A DNA stretch of 64,000 nucleotides from JAUHXS01 sp965213575 (GCA_965213575.1 CBDBZN010000012.1:1-64000); one strand, 5' to 3'. Shown: positions 38,437-47,707, counted from the stretch's first letter. The notes: a model not told the origin generated them from the sequence alone. A program made the numbers and translations.

Positions 38437-41169
38437 TTATTTAGTGATAGACAATTTGTGTACTTGGAGATTGTCGTTATAAAAATATTTTAGAAAATAT
38501 ATTCCATGAGGCAAATAAGATAAATTTAGCAGTGTATTAGAATGTAACTGGCCCACATTGATCTCTTTCACTGTTTCTCCCAAAATATCTATTACAGAAA
38601 GAGTCCCGGTGGCAGAAACAAAGTCTTTCGGTATTTGTAAAGAAAATAATCCCGACGAAGGATTAGGGCTAATAACCAAAGAATTTGATGCTGTTGTATT
38701 ATAAGCTACCGAACGAGTAGGAGAATAAGTGTAGGTGCCATCATAATCTACTTGTTTTAACCGATAATAGTAAGCTCCGGGTTGATATAATTGATCGATA
38801 AAATTATATGCAGTATTAGTTTCAGTAGAGCCAGTACTAGCAATCCGGCCAATATCATCAAAGTCCATATTGTCTTTGCTTCTTTGAATAGCATAATAGT
38901 CGTTATTAACTTCTTGACTCGTTTCCCAAATTAGTTTTACTAACCCATTTGCCTTATGTTTAGCATTGAAATAAATCAACTCTATGGGCAATGGGATTGA
39001 AGTGCTGGCCAAGGTCCACGGAGAGAAGCCGTCAATGCCGGACTTTTCTACCCAATTATTAGCAATGTCTAGCGTAACAGGTGTTTGAATAGCCCACATT
39101 TCATCTCCCACACCACCTGAAGTGTCTTTATATAATTCTAACTCCGTTTCATCATGGCCATTTAACTCACTTTCAAAATAAGAGAACCGAAAAGTAGCAT
39201 TAAACCCCGAATTATTAGTAGGATTGATTATGTATTTTCTGAATATAGATTGGTTGCCTGCATTAGGCCCTGTTTTGAGGGTATCTCGGGCATGGCTTCT
39301 GATAACAGTGGTATTTCCCCAATTGGCAGCAGAAGTAAAAATAGCTCCCAATCCCCCTACATCTTCTGATGCGGGTGCGTTGAGCGTTTTGGTAATGCTT
39401 ATAGTACCGGTTCCTAAGCCATCCGTGCCGGAAGCATTTGTTGCTTTGATAAGAGCATTTTCAGATTCTCCACTAATTGAACCAGTGCTCGCAAGAAGAA
39501 TATCATTATCTTTTAAATCTAAATCTCCTAAAATAAAGGTTATGTTTTCAAGGTTTATATCTGTATATAACCGAACTTCTCCCGTAACTGGATCAAACGC
39601 TCCATTTACATTTATGTTAATCTCTGATAGAGCATAACTTCCCGTACCATTAATATCTTGTGGGCTTGCCCCTATAAATTCTAAAATTGCAGTTTCTGCT
39701 TTTAGCTGTCCACCTGCCTCTATAGTAACATGGCTTTTCAAGAAAAGAGTAGAGGCGTCTGCTAATTGTAGTGTTTTGTTTGGATTAATGATGAGTTCAT
39801 AAATCGTTACATCCCCAGATGTGCCGGCATTAGAATTAATTTCTACGGTCGGTAATACTACATCTCTTGAAATAATCTGATTTTCGCTATTAAATACAAT
39901 TGTGCCGACGCCTGTTACTGTTGGGAATAAAGGCAGGTCAATACCCACTGATTGATTAAAAACTAATTTAGCTCCACTAGCAATTGATACAGCCGACAAT
40001 GCGTTTACATGGAATCCACCATCAACTAAGACACCAGTAGTAAGAATCAGGTCATTAGCGAAATTTGTATTACCTCCCAGTGTTAGTGTATCCGTGGAAG
40101 TAAGTTCAAATTGGTAAAAATTTGCTGAGTTGGCAATGCTTTGAGCCTCAATGCCATTAAATATAATTGTGCCATTATTATGAGTAAATGTACCAGTATT
40201 GGTAAAGTTACCTGAAACATAAATATCTTGTGAAGCAGTAGCCAACAAATCATTTACAAAAGTGAGATCATGGAAGCGTGCATCACTTGTACCTGAAATA
40301 ACAGTTGAGTCTTGAAATTGCACCTCTGCATTTCTTGGAATAAATTCTCCATCAATGATCCAGTTATTTCCATTAAATACAATATTATAATTAGTAGCAG
40401 TTACATCAAAAGAGGCACTATTTTTTACCCATAATTGATTTAAATCAATATTGCCGGCTAAAAAAACAGTATCTGTATTACCTACCTCTATAATATCATA
40501 AGAGCCTCCTTTTAAAGTCATAGCATTTGATCCTTGAAAACTGATTGTACCACCATTAATATGAGTGTAGCCTCCGGTTAGTTCCGGATGAGCCACGCCC
40601 CCTTTTTTTATTATTAAAGTTCCATTATCTTGATCTAGGGTTCCTGTTCCAGCCATGGAATATATATCAGTATCAAACCTAGTGTTTCGAATAGAAATTC
40701 CATTAGTAACTGTAATATTTTGTTCTAAAGTGACTTTTCCATTACCGATGATTCCCAAATTCAAAAAAGTCGTACTATTATTTCCACTAATTGTAGCATC
40801 AGACGAGTTGTTGAAAACAAAGTTCCCTCCGGTTTGATTAATACCATTTCCATTATTTTCAAAATCTCCGGTAATTATAAACGTGCCGCCCGATATATAG
40901 ATTTGAGCACTATTTTGAATTAAGAGAGCACTAGGCCTAAAAGCTGCCGCAGTACCTGATGCTATCCGTGGATTAGGAAGGGTAGCACTTATAACGATTG
41001 TGTCTCCATTTACCGGTATGCATCCGCAATCCCAATTACTAGTATTGTTCCAAGTAGGTAGATTAAAACTGGATGTGGGGCTCCAAGTCCGGACGGTTCC
41101 TTTACCGGAAAACGAGATTCCTATTAGAAATAAAAATAAGATCAGAAATTTTAATAAATTTGGATACAT
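38437..41169 (-). CDS. Large secreted protein with T9SS type A sorting domain
   Basis: A 910-aa secreted protein. Signal peptide (about 1-21) and then a long run of short strand repeats of the kind FNGNNWIIDGEFIPRNAEVQF and ILTTGVLVDGGFHVNALS, suggesting a right-handed beta-helix. A fibronectin-like region (PIELIYFNAKHKANGLVKLIWETS...YYYRLKQVDYDGTYTYSP) is followed by the sorting domain of about 80 residues starting ISPNPSSGLFSL and ending GIYFLKYFYNDNLQVHKLSITK. It is exported by Sec, then T9SS, and displayed on the surface. The ligand or activity is unknown; no enzyme motif is seen. Confidence 0.87.
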   Translation of the reverse strand: MYPNLLKFLILFLFLIGISFSGKGTVRTWSPTSSFNLPTWNNTSNWDCGCIPVNGDTIVISATLPNPRIASGTAAAFRPSALLIQNSAQIYISGGTFIITGDFENNGNGINQTGGNFVFNNSSDATISGNNSTTFLNLGIIGNGKVTLEQNITVTNGISIRNTRFDTDIYSMAGTGTLDQDNGTLIIKKGGVAHPELTGGYTHINGGTISFQGSNAMTLKGGSYDIIEVGNTDTVFLAGNIDLNQLWVKNSASFDVTATNYNIVFNGNNWIIDGEFIPRNAEVQFQDSTVISGTSDARFHDLTFVNDLLATASQDIYVSGNFTNTGTFTHNNGTIIFNGIEAQSIANSANFYQFELTSTDTLTLGGNTNFANDLILTTGVLVDGGFHVNALSAVSIASGAKLVFNQSVGIDLPLFPTVTGVGTIVFNSENQIISRDVVLPTVEINSNAGTSGDVTIYELIINPNKTLQLADASTLFLKSHVTIEAGGQLKAETAILEFIGASPQDINGTGSYALSEININVNGAFDPVTGEVRLYTDINLENITFILGDLDLKDNDILLASTGSISGESENALIKATNASGTDGLGTGTISITKTLNAPASEDVGGLGAIFTSAANWGNTTVIRSHARDTLKTGPNAGNQSIFRKYIINPTNNSGFNATFRFSYFESELNGHDETELELYKDTSGGVGDEMWAIQTPVTLDIANNWVEKSGIDGFSPWTLASTSIPLPIELIYFNAKHKANGLVKLIWETSQEVNNDYYAIQRSKDNMDFDDIGRIASTGSTETNTAYNFIDQLYQPGAYYYRLKQVDYDGTYTYSPTRSVAYNTTASNSLVISPNPSSGLFSLQIPKDFVSATGTLSVIDILGETVKEINVGQLHSNTLLNLSYLPHGIYFLKYFYNDNLQVHKLSITK

Positions 41170-41449
41170 AATCTTGTTATACTATATACTAGTAAAAAAG
41201 TTTAGGTTTTACTAATAATATTTTGCTATTGACTAATGATAAGATTGAAATAGGGTAAAAAATTTAGTTTCAGTAATTATAATTGTCATAAAACCGGTAA
41301 AGTATTAAAAATAGCCAATAATTAATAAAATGGCATTAAAACAAATTTGAGAAAGTATTAATACTGCAAAAATTAAAATGCGAAGAAGTTTAAATATAAC
41401 TCTTAAAACAATTATAAAGCAATATACTTAACAGATATAAAATTCTTTT

Positions 41450-41457
41450 TATCTTTA
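41450..41457 (+). promoter_or_regulatory. Possible -7 promoter element of pyrR-pyrB
   Basis: TATCTTTA differs by one base from TAnnTTTG and lies 7 bp before the pyrR ATG, which would give an mRNA with almost no leader. The same octamer precedes cas9 and the tracrRNA gene. The rest of 41170-41464 (295 bp, AT-rich) shows no attenuator hairpin. Confidence 0.3.
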
Positions 41458-41464
41458 ACTTTTA

Positions 41465-42016
41465 ATGGCATCTTCACGATCTAGAATCATCCTCGATAAG
41501 AATAAATTCTCTTTCACTATAGATCGTTTATGTAGCCAACTCATCGAAAATCACGGAAATTTTTTTGATTCTGTCATCATCGGCGTACAGCCAAGAGGCG
41601 TTTATGCAGCCCATAGAATACATCATCGTTTAACCGAGATAGTCAATAATAAAGATATCCTGGTAGGCGATATGGATGTTTCTTTTTATCGTGATGATTT
41701 TAGAAGAAGGGAAAATATTATTGCGCCTAAAAAAACTAATATCCGGTTTTCCATAGAAGATAAAAAAGTCATCTTGGTAGATGATGTGCTGTATACCGGC
41801 AGAACTATACGGGCAGCCTTAGATGCGTTATTAGATTTTGGCAGGCCATCTAAAGTAGAATTATTAGCCCTAATTGACAGAAGGTTCAGTAGGCATGTAC
41901 CTATTGAAGCTGATTATGTGGGTAAAACAGTGGATGCTATTATTTCTGAAAGAGTAAAAGTAGAATGGAAAGAAGTAGAAGGAGAAGATAAAGTTTCAAT
42001 ATTAGCAGCCGGATGA
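41465..42016 (+). CDS. pyrR: PyrR: uracil phosphoribosyltransferase / pyrimidine regulator
   Basis: A 183-aa type I phosphoribosyltransferase. The PRPP-binding signature is VILVDDVLYTGRTIRAALDAL, preceded by VGDMDVSFYRDDF and the IGVQPRGVYAA loop. In Gram-positives PyrR binds pyr mRNA to control attenuation and also converts uracil to UMP; whether it regulates here is unknown, and no PyrR-type attenuator is visible upstream. Its stop codon overlaps the pyrB start (ATGA). Confidence 0.93.
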   Translation: MASSRSRIILDKNKFSFTIDRLCSQLIENHGNFFDSVIIGVQPRGVYAAHRIHHRLTEIVNNKDILVGDMDVSFYRDDFRRRENIIAPKKTNIRFSIEDKKVILVDDVLYTGRTIRAALDALLDFGRPSKVELLALIDRRFSRHVPIEADYVGKTVDAIISERVKVEWKEVEGEDKVSILAAG

Positions 42017-42963
42017 TTGATACAAATAGTGGCTTAAGTACTAAACATCTTTTGGGTATTAAATATATTACTGCTCAAGATATTGAAATAATTTTTAAAA
42101 CCGCTGATGACTTTAAAGAAGTACTTAATCGGCCAATCAAGAAAGTCCCTTCCTTGAGAGATGTCACAATTGCCAACCTATTTTTTGAAAACTCTACTAG
42201 AACACGAGTGTCATTTGAATTAGCCGAAAAAAGATTGTCAGCCGATATTGTTAATTTTTCTGCCTCTTCCTCATCAGTCAGCAAAGGAGAAACTTTAGTA
42301 GATACCGTTAATAACATTTTAGCCATGAAGGTTGACATGGTAGTGATGAGGCACCCAAGCCCCGGGGCACCTATTTTCCTTTCCAAACACATTGATGCCA
42401 ATATTATCAATGCAGGAGATGGCACCCATGAGCATCCTACTCAGGCGTTATTAGATGCTTATTCTATCAAAGAACGATTAGGCTCTTTAAAAGATAAAAA
42501 AGTTTTAATAGTTGGAGATATATTGCATTCCAGAGTAGCCTTATCAAATATATTTTGCCTACAAAAAATAGGTGCTAAGGTTATGGTTTGTGGCCCTCCG
42601 ACGCTCATTCCTAAGTATATAACTACGTTAGGTGTAGAAGTTGAGTATAATTTGCCTAAAGCATTAGCGTGGTGTGATGTGGCAAACATTTTAAGGATAC
42701 AGTTAGAAAGACAAACTGGTACCGGGTCGTCGGTGAAATATTTTCCTTCGCTTAGAGAATATGCTTTGTATTATGGAGTAACCTCTGAATTATTAAAAAA
42801 AATAAAAAAAGATATTCTCATTCTTCATCCGGGGCCCATGAACAGAGGTGTGGAGATAGCTAGTGATGTAGCAGACTCAGAGCAAGCTATTATTCTCGAC
42901 CAGGTGCAAAATGGTGTAGCTATTCGAATGGCAATATTGTATTTATTAGCGGGCAAGAGATAG
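42013..42963 (+). CDS. pyrB: Aspartate carbamoyltransferase catalytic subunit
   Basis: A 316-aa enzyme joining carbamoyl phosphate and aspartate in the pyrimidine pathway. The carbamoyl-phosphate site is FFENSTRTRVSFELAEKRL with the Lys loop SSSVSKGETL. Further motifs are VMRHPSPGAP, GDGTHEHPTQALLDAY, LHPGPMNRGVEI and a Rossmann-like DKKVLIVGDILHSRVALSN. The length is normal. No pyrI follows, consistent with the PyrR-linked unregulated class. Confidence 0.95.
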   Translation: MIDTNSGLSTKHLLGIKYITAQDIEIIFKTADDFKEVLNRPIKKVPSLRDVTIANLFFENSTRTRVSFELAEKRLSADIVNFSASSSSVSKGETLVDTVNNILAMKVDMVVMRHPSPGAPIFLSKHIDANIINAGDGTHEHPTQALLDAYSIKERLGSLKDKKVLIVGDILHSRVALSNIFCLQKIGAKVMVCGPPTLIPKYITTLGVEVEYNLPKALAWCDVANILRIQLERQTGTGSSVKYFPSLREYALYYGVTSELLKKIKKDILILHPGPMNRGVEIASDVADSEQAIILDQVQNGVAIRMAILYLLAGKR

Positions 42964-43033
42964 TAATTCAAAATCTCATATAAATCTAACTTTATATAAA
43001 ATCTTACGTATTAAAATACGTTACATTCTTAGT

Positions 43034-43540
43034 ATGAAAAAATTAATTTTTAATATATTACTTTTAGTATTAAGCTCCATCACGTTTGGGCAAACTGAAA
43101 GCACACCGCCTGATACGGTACGAAAAACGTTATTTAACCTAAGCCAAATCCAGTCATTCGACGAAATTTATCCTTATAAAGTTGATCACAATCAGCTATG
43201 GTACTTCGGTTTTGAGCAATTTGATGTAGCTTTTTATGAGTGCGGATATGCTTTTTTTACAGGCTCTTATAAAGGTGAACATCCAAAAGATTTTTTTGAT
43301 CTGTTAGACAAAAATCCGGCTCAAAAAGAAATTCGGACAGGCAGTAAATTATTATTTAAAAATATAACTATAAAAAATGATAAGCATATTATGAAAGGCA
43401 AGCCTTTCGTTGTACTGATCGTTGATACAGAGCCTGGTGATGAATATCAAGAAGATTCATGGGAAGATAATACTGACTATGGATCAGAAGATGATTATTG
43501 GGATGATTATGAAGACAATTACGATTATGGAGATAATTGA
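43034..43540 (+). CDS. Exported protein with acidic tyrosine-rich tail
   Basis: A 168-aa protein. Signal peptide (about 1-19, ending FGQ), a globular centre of about 110 aa without a recognised family, then a tail of about 35 residues made almost only of D, E, Y, W, N and G (for example YGSEDDYWDDYEDNYDYGDN). The tail could bind calcium or other cations, or be a disordered spacer. It follows pyrB by 70 bp in the same orientation. No function is assignable. Confidence 0.65.
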   Translation: MKKLIFNILLLVLSSITFGQTESTPPDTVRKTLFNLSQIQSFDEIYPYKVDHNQLWYFGFEQFDVAFYECGYAFFTGSYKGEHPKDFFDLLDKNPAQKEIRTGSKLLFKNITIKNDKHIMKGKPFVVLIVDTEPGDEYQEDSWEDNTDYGSEDDYWDDYEDNYDYGDN

Positions 43541-43609
43541 TTATAAGATTGAAAAATTTTAGATTTGAAGACGGAATTTTAAGTTTTTAGTTTTGAATTT
43601 TAAATACTC

Positions 43610-43688
43610 AGTGAGCGGGTGACTCCGTTGCTATTTTATATAAACTTATTCTGCTCCATAATTTGATGTTAACAGTCACCCGCTCACT
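43610..43688. repeat. Inverted repeat with perfect 15-bp arms
   Basis: AGTGAGCGGGTGACT (43610-43624) and its exact reverse complement AGTCACCCGCTCACT (43674-43688) enclose 49 bp of AT-rich sequence in the 295-bp gap 43541-43835. A related 17-mer occurs alone at 58323-58339. It is likely a non-coding repeat family or a small miniature element. The flanking sequence is low-complexity. Confidence 0.7.
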
Positions 43689-43835
43689 TACTATAGGCTA
43701 TTCGCTAAATATTGGCTGATTTTAAAATTGAAGGATTGTAGATTTGAAACAGAACTTTAATTTTGATAATGATGCCAAGAATAGTTGGTAAAAATTGTAT
43801 TGTCAAATTTTCTTAATGCCAAAATATTCAAATCT

Positions 43836-45080
43836 TTAATTTGAAATTCTTACCCTTTCCATCGCTTCTAGTCTTTTCAGCAATGGAGGATGCGAATAAT
43901 GAAAAAACACATAAGCAGGATGCGGAGTAAGATTGCTTAAATGATTAGTACTTAGTTTTTTTAAAGCTTCTTGTAGCGCTTTTCCATTGGTAGTTTTAAC
44001 AGCAAATTCATCTGCTTCATATTCGTTCTTTCTTGATAGAAGGTTCATCAATATACCTGTAATCGTCGAAATAGGACTATATAATAAGCTGAAAGCCAAT
44101 AAGCCTAAATGAAACTCCGCTTGTTCCGCTCCTAAAGCTCGTGATAAAACAGGCTCATTTATGAAAAGAGAGAGTACATACAGCATCAATCCCATTTGCA
44201 AAATAGATAATGCGATACTAAAAAAAACATGTTTCTTTTTATAATGTCCTACTTCGTGTGCTAGAATAGCAACTAGTTCATCTTCAGTATGGTCTTTAAT
44301 TAACGTATCATATAAAACGATCGTTTTTTTATTTCCGATCCCACTAAAATAGGCATTAGCTTTAGACGATCTTTTAGAACCATTAATAACAAAGATGTTT
44401 TTTAAAGAAAAATTAACTTGCCGGGCATAAGCTTCTATTTTATTTTTTAAACTACTCTCTTCTAATGGGGTCAATTTATTAAATAAAGGCACAATCAAGG
44501 TAGTATAAAACATGGTGAAGAATAAAGTAAATACACTAAAAATAATCCATGCGTAAAGCCAAAAAGTTGTGCCGGTATTTTGGTAAAACCAAATAAAAGC
44601 TGTCAATAAACCACCTCCTATAATTATCGTTAATGCATATCCTTTAATTTTATCTAATACATAAGTTTTGACAGTCATTTTATTAAACCCAAATTTTTCC
44701 TCTATCACAAATGTTTTGTATAATGAAAAAGGAAGTCCCAATAAGTCACTTGCGATAAATAAAATGCCAAAGAATGTTAAAGTTATTAATATAGGATTAG
44801 CAGTTATACTTTTGGCAAGTTGATCTACATAAGCAAAACCACCAATAAATAACATAGTTAATATAATAATCAAACTGAAAAAAGAAGATATTAATGATAG
44901 CTTAGTATTGGCTTTATCATACGCTTGTGCTTTTTGATACTTTTCGTTATCGTATAAACCTTTTAATTGATCAGGCAGGTTTTTTGTCCAACTTTTAGCA
45001 TTGAGATAAGATAATATCCGTTCTAATAAAAAATCGAGAATGATAAATAAAACAATGATGACAAAAATGGTTTGTTCCAT
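43836..45080 (-). CDS. M48 CAAX prenyl protease-like membrane metalloprotease (Ste24/HtpX group)
   Basis: A 414-aa polytopic protein with several membrane helices. It has the N-terminal Ste24-specific domain (NLPDQLKGLYDNEKYQKAQAY...), the zinc motif HEVGH in VAILAHEVGHYKKKH, the NAYFSGIGNKKTIVLYDTL strand and a third-ligand segment RKNEYEADEFAV. Length and layout match bacterial homologs of the CAAX protease Ste24. Bacteria do not prenylate CAAX boxes, so the role is probably membrane-protein quality control. It ends in HYSHPPLLKRLEAME, characteristic of the family. Confidence 0.9.
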   Translation of the reverse strand: MEQTIFVIIVLFIILDFLLERILSYLNAKSWTKNLPDQLKGLYDNEKYQKAQAYDKANTKLSLISSFFSLIIILTMLFIGGFAYVDQLAKSITANPILITLTFFGILFIASDLLGLPFSLYKTFVIEEKFGFNKMTVKTYVLDKIKGYALTIIIGGGLLTAFIWFYQNTGTTFWLYAWIIFSVFTLFFTMFYTTLIVPLFNKLTPLEESSLKNKIEAYARQVNFSLKNIFVINGSKRSSKANAYFSGIGNKKTIVLYDTLIKDHTEDELVAILAHEVGHYKKKHVFFSIALSILQMGLMLYVLSLFINEPVLSRALGAEQAEFHLGLLAFSLLYSPISTITGILMNLLSRKNEYEADEFAVKTTNGKALQEALKKLSTNHLSNLTPHPAYVFFHYSHPPLLKRLEAMERVRISN

Positions 45081-45252
45081 AATAAACGGGAATAATATTT
45101 GTTGTATAATTACAAAGATATGGTTAGCAAATCTAAAGTAACAAAAAATATAAACTAATGTGATAGACTACTCTTATTATCACGTAAAGCCTGTCGAAGC
45201 CCTAACTAGCATGGATTTTAAAACTAAGAAAATCTACCTATCTTAATATAGT

Positions 45253-46509
45253 ATGAAGAAAACAGCATTTTTTATATCCTTACTTTTCGTATTTAAAGGA
45301 ACATTTGCGTCCTATCTCTTAATACCTATGGACGTTGAACAGACAAATCATCTTAAAGCTTATGGAATTACTTATTGGGCGTTAAATGGCGGTATCAAAG
45401 CAGATTGGTTATTAAATTATAGAGGAGGTAGTTTCGGCATGCCTTATCAAGAGTTAGTAGAAAAAGAATGTTTAATAAGAGGAGTCGGTTATGAAGTCAT
45501 TCCTGATGGCCAGTATAACAAAATACTTAGTGAGATTGCTAATCCTGAAGTTAACAAAGACTTAGTTAAACTGGAAAAACCTCCTAAAATAGCAGTTTAC
45601 TCGCCAAAATATAAGCAACCGTGGGATGATGCGGTCACGTTAGTGCTTACGTACGCAGAAATACCGTATGATGTCTTATATGACGATGAAATATTAGAAG
45701 GTAAGTTAGCGCAATATGATTGGTTGCATTTACATCATGAAGATTTTACGGGCCAATATGGCAAATTTTATGCTTCTTTCAAAAATGCTCCTTGGTATCA
45801 AGAACAGCAAAAAGAGTTAGAGGCTATTGCTGCAAGGCATGGTTTTAGTAAGGTTTCACAATTAAAATTAGCGGTAGCTAAAACGATTAAAAATTATGTG
45901 GGAGGCGGAGGATTTATGTTTGCTATGTGTTCAGGTACAGATACTTATGATATAGGTTTGGCTGCTGAAGGCCATGATATATGCGCTAGGGAATTTGATC
46001 ATGATCCGATTGAACCTAATGTGCAGGAAAAATTAAATTTTTCTAATACCTTAGCTTTTAAGGATTTTCAACTGGTTTTAAATCCTTATCAATATGAACA
46101 TGCTAATATTGATGCTACGCAGACAAGGAATATCCCTAAAAATTTAGATTATTTTACTTTGTTTGAATTTTCTGCAAAATGGGACCCTATCCCCACCATG
46201 TTAACACAAAATCATACTCGAACGGTTAAGGGATTTATGGGGCAAACCACTGCTTTTAGAAAAGAAGTATTGAAGTCTAGTAGTTTAATTTTAGGTGAAA
46301 ATAAAGCTGCTAATGAAGCAAGATATATTCATGGAGAGTATGGTTATGGTACATGGACATTTTATGGTGGCCATGACCCGGAGGATTATCAGCATTTTGT
46401 GAATGACCCGGTTACCGATTTGAACCTGCATCCTAACTCGCCCGGTTATCGATTGATTTTAAACAATATTTTATTTCCGGCTGCTAAAAAGAAAAAACAG
46501 AAAACGTAA
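45253..46509 (+). CDS. Exported protein, often labelled asparagine synthetase B-like
   Basis: A 418-aa protein with a signal peptide (about 1-19), then a conserved Bacteroidota sequence (YGITYWALNGGIKADWLLNYRGGSF). The middle, with YDWLHLHHEDFTGQYG and GGGGFMFAMCSGTDTYDIGLA, resembles a class I glutamine amidotransferase-like fold. Databases, as I recall, often carry the name asparagine synthetase B, but neither an N-terminal Cys nor the synthetase ATP motif is present. That name therefore looks wrong for this exported protein. True function unknown. Confidence 0.65.
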   Translation: MKKTAFFISLLFVFKGTFASYLLIPMDVEQTNHLKAYGITYWALNGGIKADWLLNYRGGSFGMPYQELVEKECLIRGVGYEVIPDGQYNKILSEIANPEVNKDLVKLEKPPKIAVYSPKYKQPWDDAVTLVLTYAEIPYDVLYDDEILEGKLAQYDWLHLHHEDFTGQYGKFYASFKNAPWYQEQQKELEAIAARHGFSKVSQLKLAVAKTIKNYVGGGGFMFAMCSGTDTYDIGLAAEGHDICAREFDHDPIEPNVQEKLNFSNTLAFKDFQLVLNPYQYEHANIDATQTRNIPKNLDYFTLFEFSAKWDPIPTMLTQNHTRTVKGFMGQTTAFRKEVLKSSSLILGENKAANEARYIHGEYGYGTWTFYGGHDPEDYQHFVNDPVTDLNLHPNSPGYRLILNNILFPAAKKKKQKT

Positions 46510-46682
46510 TATCAGTTTAAAGTTGAGAGTTTATAGTTTAAAGTTTTACCGATGACCGATCCTAAATAGGGTTGGCCTTTAAGAAGTTAATAGACATATA
46601 TCTTTCGTTAGCCATAGCTAATAGTTATTAGCTAAATCGTCAATTATACATTATAAATTGCAAATTCCTTGTATATTATTTG

Positions 46683-46710
46683 TTGATAAAGCAAACATTT
46701 CGTATTTTCG
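46683..46710 (+). promoter_or_regulatory. Promoter of rplU-rpmA
   Basis: TTG (46683-46685, in TTTGTTG) lies 17 bp before TATTTTCG (46703-46710), one mismatch from TAnnTTTG. This predicts a start near 46717, 13 nt before the rplU ATG. The 220-bp gap upstream is low-complexity. Confidence 0.5.
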
Positions 46711-46729
46711 CCATCCAAATTTTGAGACC

Positions 46730-47140
46730 ATGTATGCAATTGTAGAAATAGCCGGAGAGCAAATTAAAGTTGAAAAGGACACAAACATCTTTGTTAACAG
46801 ACTTGAAGGTAAAGAAGGAGATAAAGTAGACTTCGACAACGTACTTTTTGTTAATAACGGCGGAAAAGTATCTACAGGTACGCCTAACGTTAGCGGTGCT
46901 AAAGTAAAAGCAGAAATAGTGAAGCACCTTAAAGGTGATAAAGTAATTGTCTTTAAGAAGAAAAGAAGAAAAGGTTATAAGGTTAAGAACGGACACAGAC
47001 AATATTTAACTGAACTGAAGATTTCTGATATCTCAGGAGTTAGTACTGCAAAAAGTACGTCTACAGAAAAAAAAGAAACTAAAGCGGAAGCTAAACCGGC
47101 TGCAAAAAAGCCGGAGACAGAAACAAAAAAAGATAAATAG
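46730..47140 (+). CDS. rplU: 50S ribosomal protein L21 with charged C-terminal extension
   Basis: The ATG at 46730 gives MYAIVEIAGEQIKVEKDTN, the standard L21 start; longer upstream readings are artefacts. The core (about 100 aa) includes VDFDNVLFVNNGGKV and VFKKKRRKGYKVKNGHRQ, which contacts 23S rRNA. It continues for about 35 residues rich in Lys, Glu, Ala and Thr (TEKKETKAEAKPAAKKPE) that typical L21 lacks. It is followed by rpmA after 8 bp, the usual L21-L27 pair. Confidence 0.95.
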   Translation: MYAIVEIAGEQIKVEKDTNIFVNRLEGKEGDKVDFDNVLFVNNGGKVSTGTPNVSGAKVKAEIVKHLKGDKVIVFKKKRRKGYKVKNGHRQYLTELKISDISGVSTAKSTSTEKKETKAEAKPAAKKPETETKKDK

Positions 47141-47148
47141 TTTAAGTT

Positions 47149-47640
47149 ATGGCACATAAGAAAGGAGCCGGTAGTACTGATAACGGCCGGGACTCGATAA
47201 GTAAACGACTAGGTGTAAAAATTTTTGGCGGACAAGCTGCAATAGCAGGTAATATCATTGTTAGGCAAAGAGGAACCAAATTTCACCCTGATAGAAATGT
47301 AGGAATGGGTAAAGATCATACCATTTATGCATTAATCGACGGGCAAGTAGTATTTACTAAAAAGAAAGATAACAAGTCTTTTATTTCAGTGATGCCTTTT
47401 GATAATGACGATAACGTTCAGGAAAAAGCAAAAGCTGCTGCAAAAAAATCTGAAGTGAAAAAAGATACCAAAGCAAGTATTAAAAAAGCAGAAAAGAAAG
47501 AACCTAAAAAAAGTTCTGACGATAAGCCTAAGGCAGAAGCTAAAAAAGCAGCTCCTAAAAAAGAGGAATCAGCAAAAGAAAAACCTGCTTCTAATGAAGA
47601 CAAAAAGGACGTAAAAACTCCAAAAGGAAATATTGAATAA
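47149..47640 (+). CDS. rpmA: 50S ribosomal protein L27 with long lysine/alanine-rich tail
   Basis: 163 aa against about 85 for usual L27. The core MAHKKGAGSTDNGRDS...GGQAAIAGNIIVRQRG...GVGMGKDHTIYAL-type sequence is intact, including the N-terminal segment that reaches the peptidyl-transferase centre. The remaining ~75 residues are low-complexity K/A/E/S (EKAKAAAKKSEVKKDTKA and similar). The tail is in frame with the core and ends just before a terminator, so it is not a read-through artefact of a frameshift. Confidence 0.93.
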   Translation: MAHKKGAGSTDNGRDSISKRLGVKIFGGQAAIAGNIIVRQRGTKFHPDRNVGMGKDHTIYALIDGQVVFTKKKDNKSFISVMPFDNDDNVQEKAKAAAKKSEVKKDTKASIKKAEKKEPKKSSDDKPKAEAKKAAPKKEESAKEKPASNEDKKDVKTPKGNIE

Positions 47641-47664
47641 AATCAATCTCCCTACTATTTGATT

Positions 47665-47703
47665 GAAAGGCCATAGCTTAAACGTTATGGCCTTTTTATT
47701 TTT
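47665..47703 (+). terminator. Rho-independent terminator after rplU-rpmA
   Basis: AAAGGCCATA pairs with TATGGCCTTT, loop of about 10 nt, followed by a T-rich tract, 25 bp after the rpmA stop. It ends only about 5 bp before the start codon of the next gene. Confidence 0.85.
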
Positions 47704-47707
47704 CAAG

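Noticed and set aside
39224..39637. 137-codon plus-strand frame inside the T9SS cargo gene
   Set aside because: Antisense shadow of a repetitive beta-strand region; no signal, domain or upstream promoter.
41170..41464. PyrR-binding attenuator in the pyrR leader
   Set aside because: No terminator/antiterminator hairpin pair could be found, and the probable promoter lies almost at the start codon.
46658..46729. Upstream extension of rplU by 24 residues
   Set aside because: The extension covers the probable promoter, and L21 proteins begin at MYAIVEIAG.
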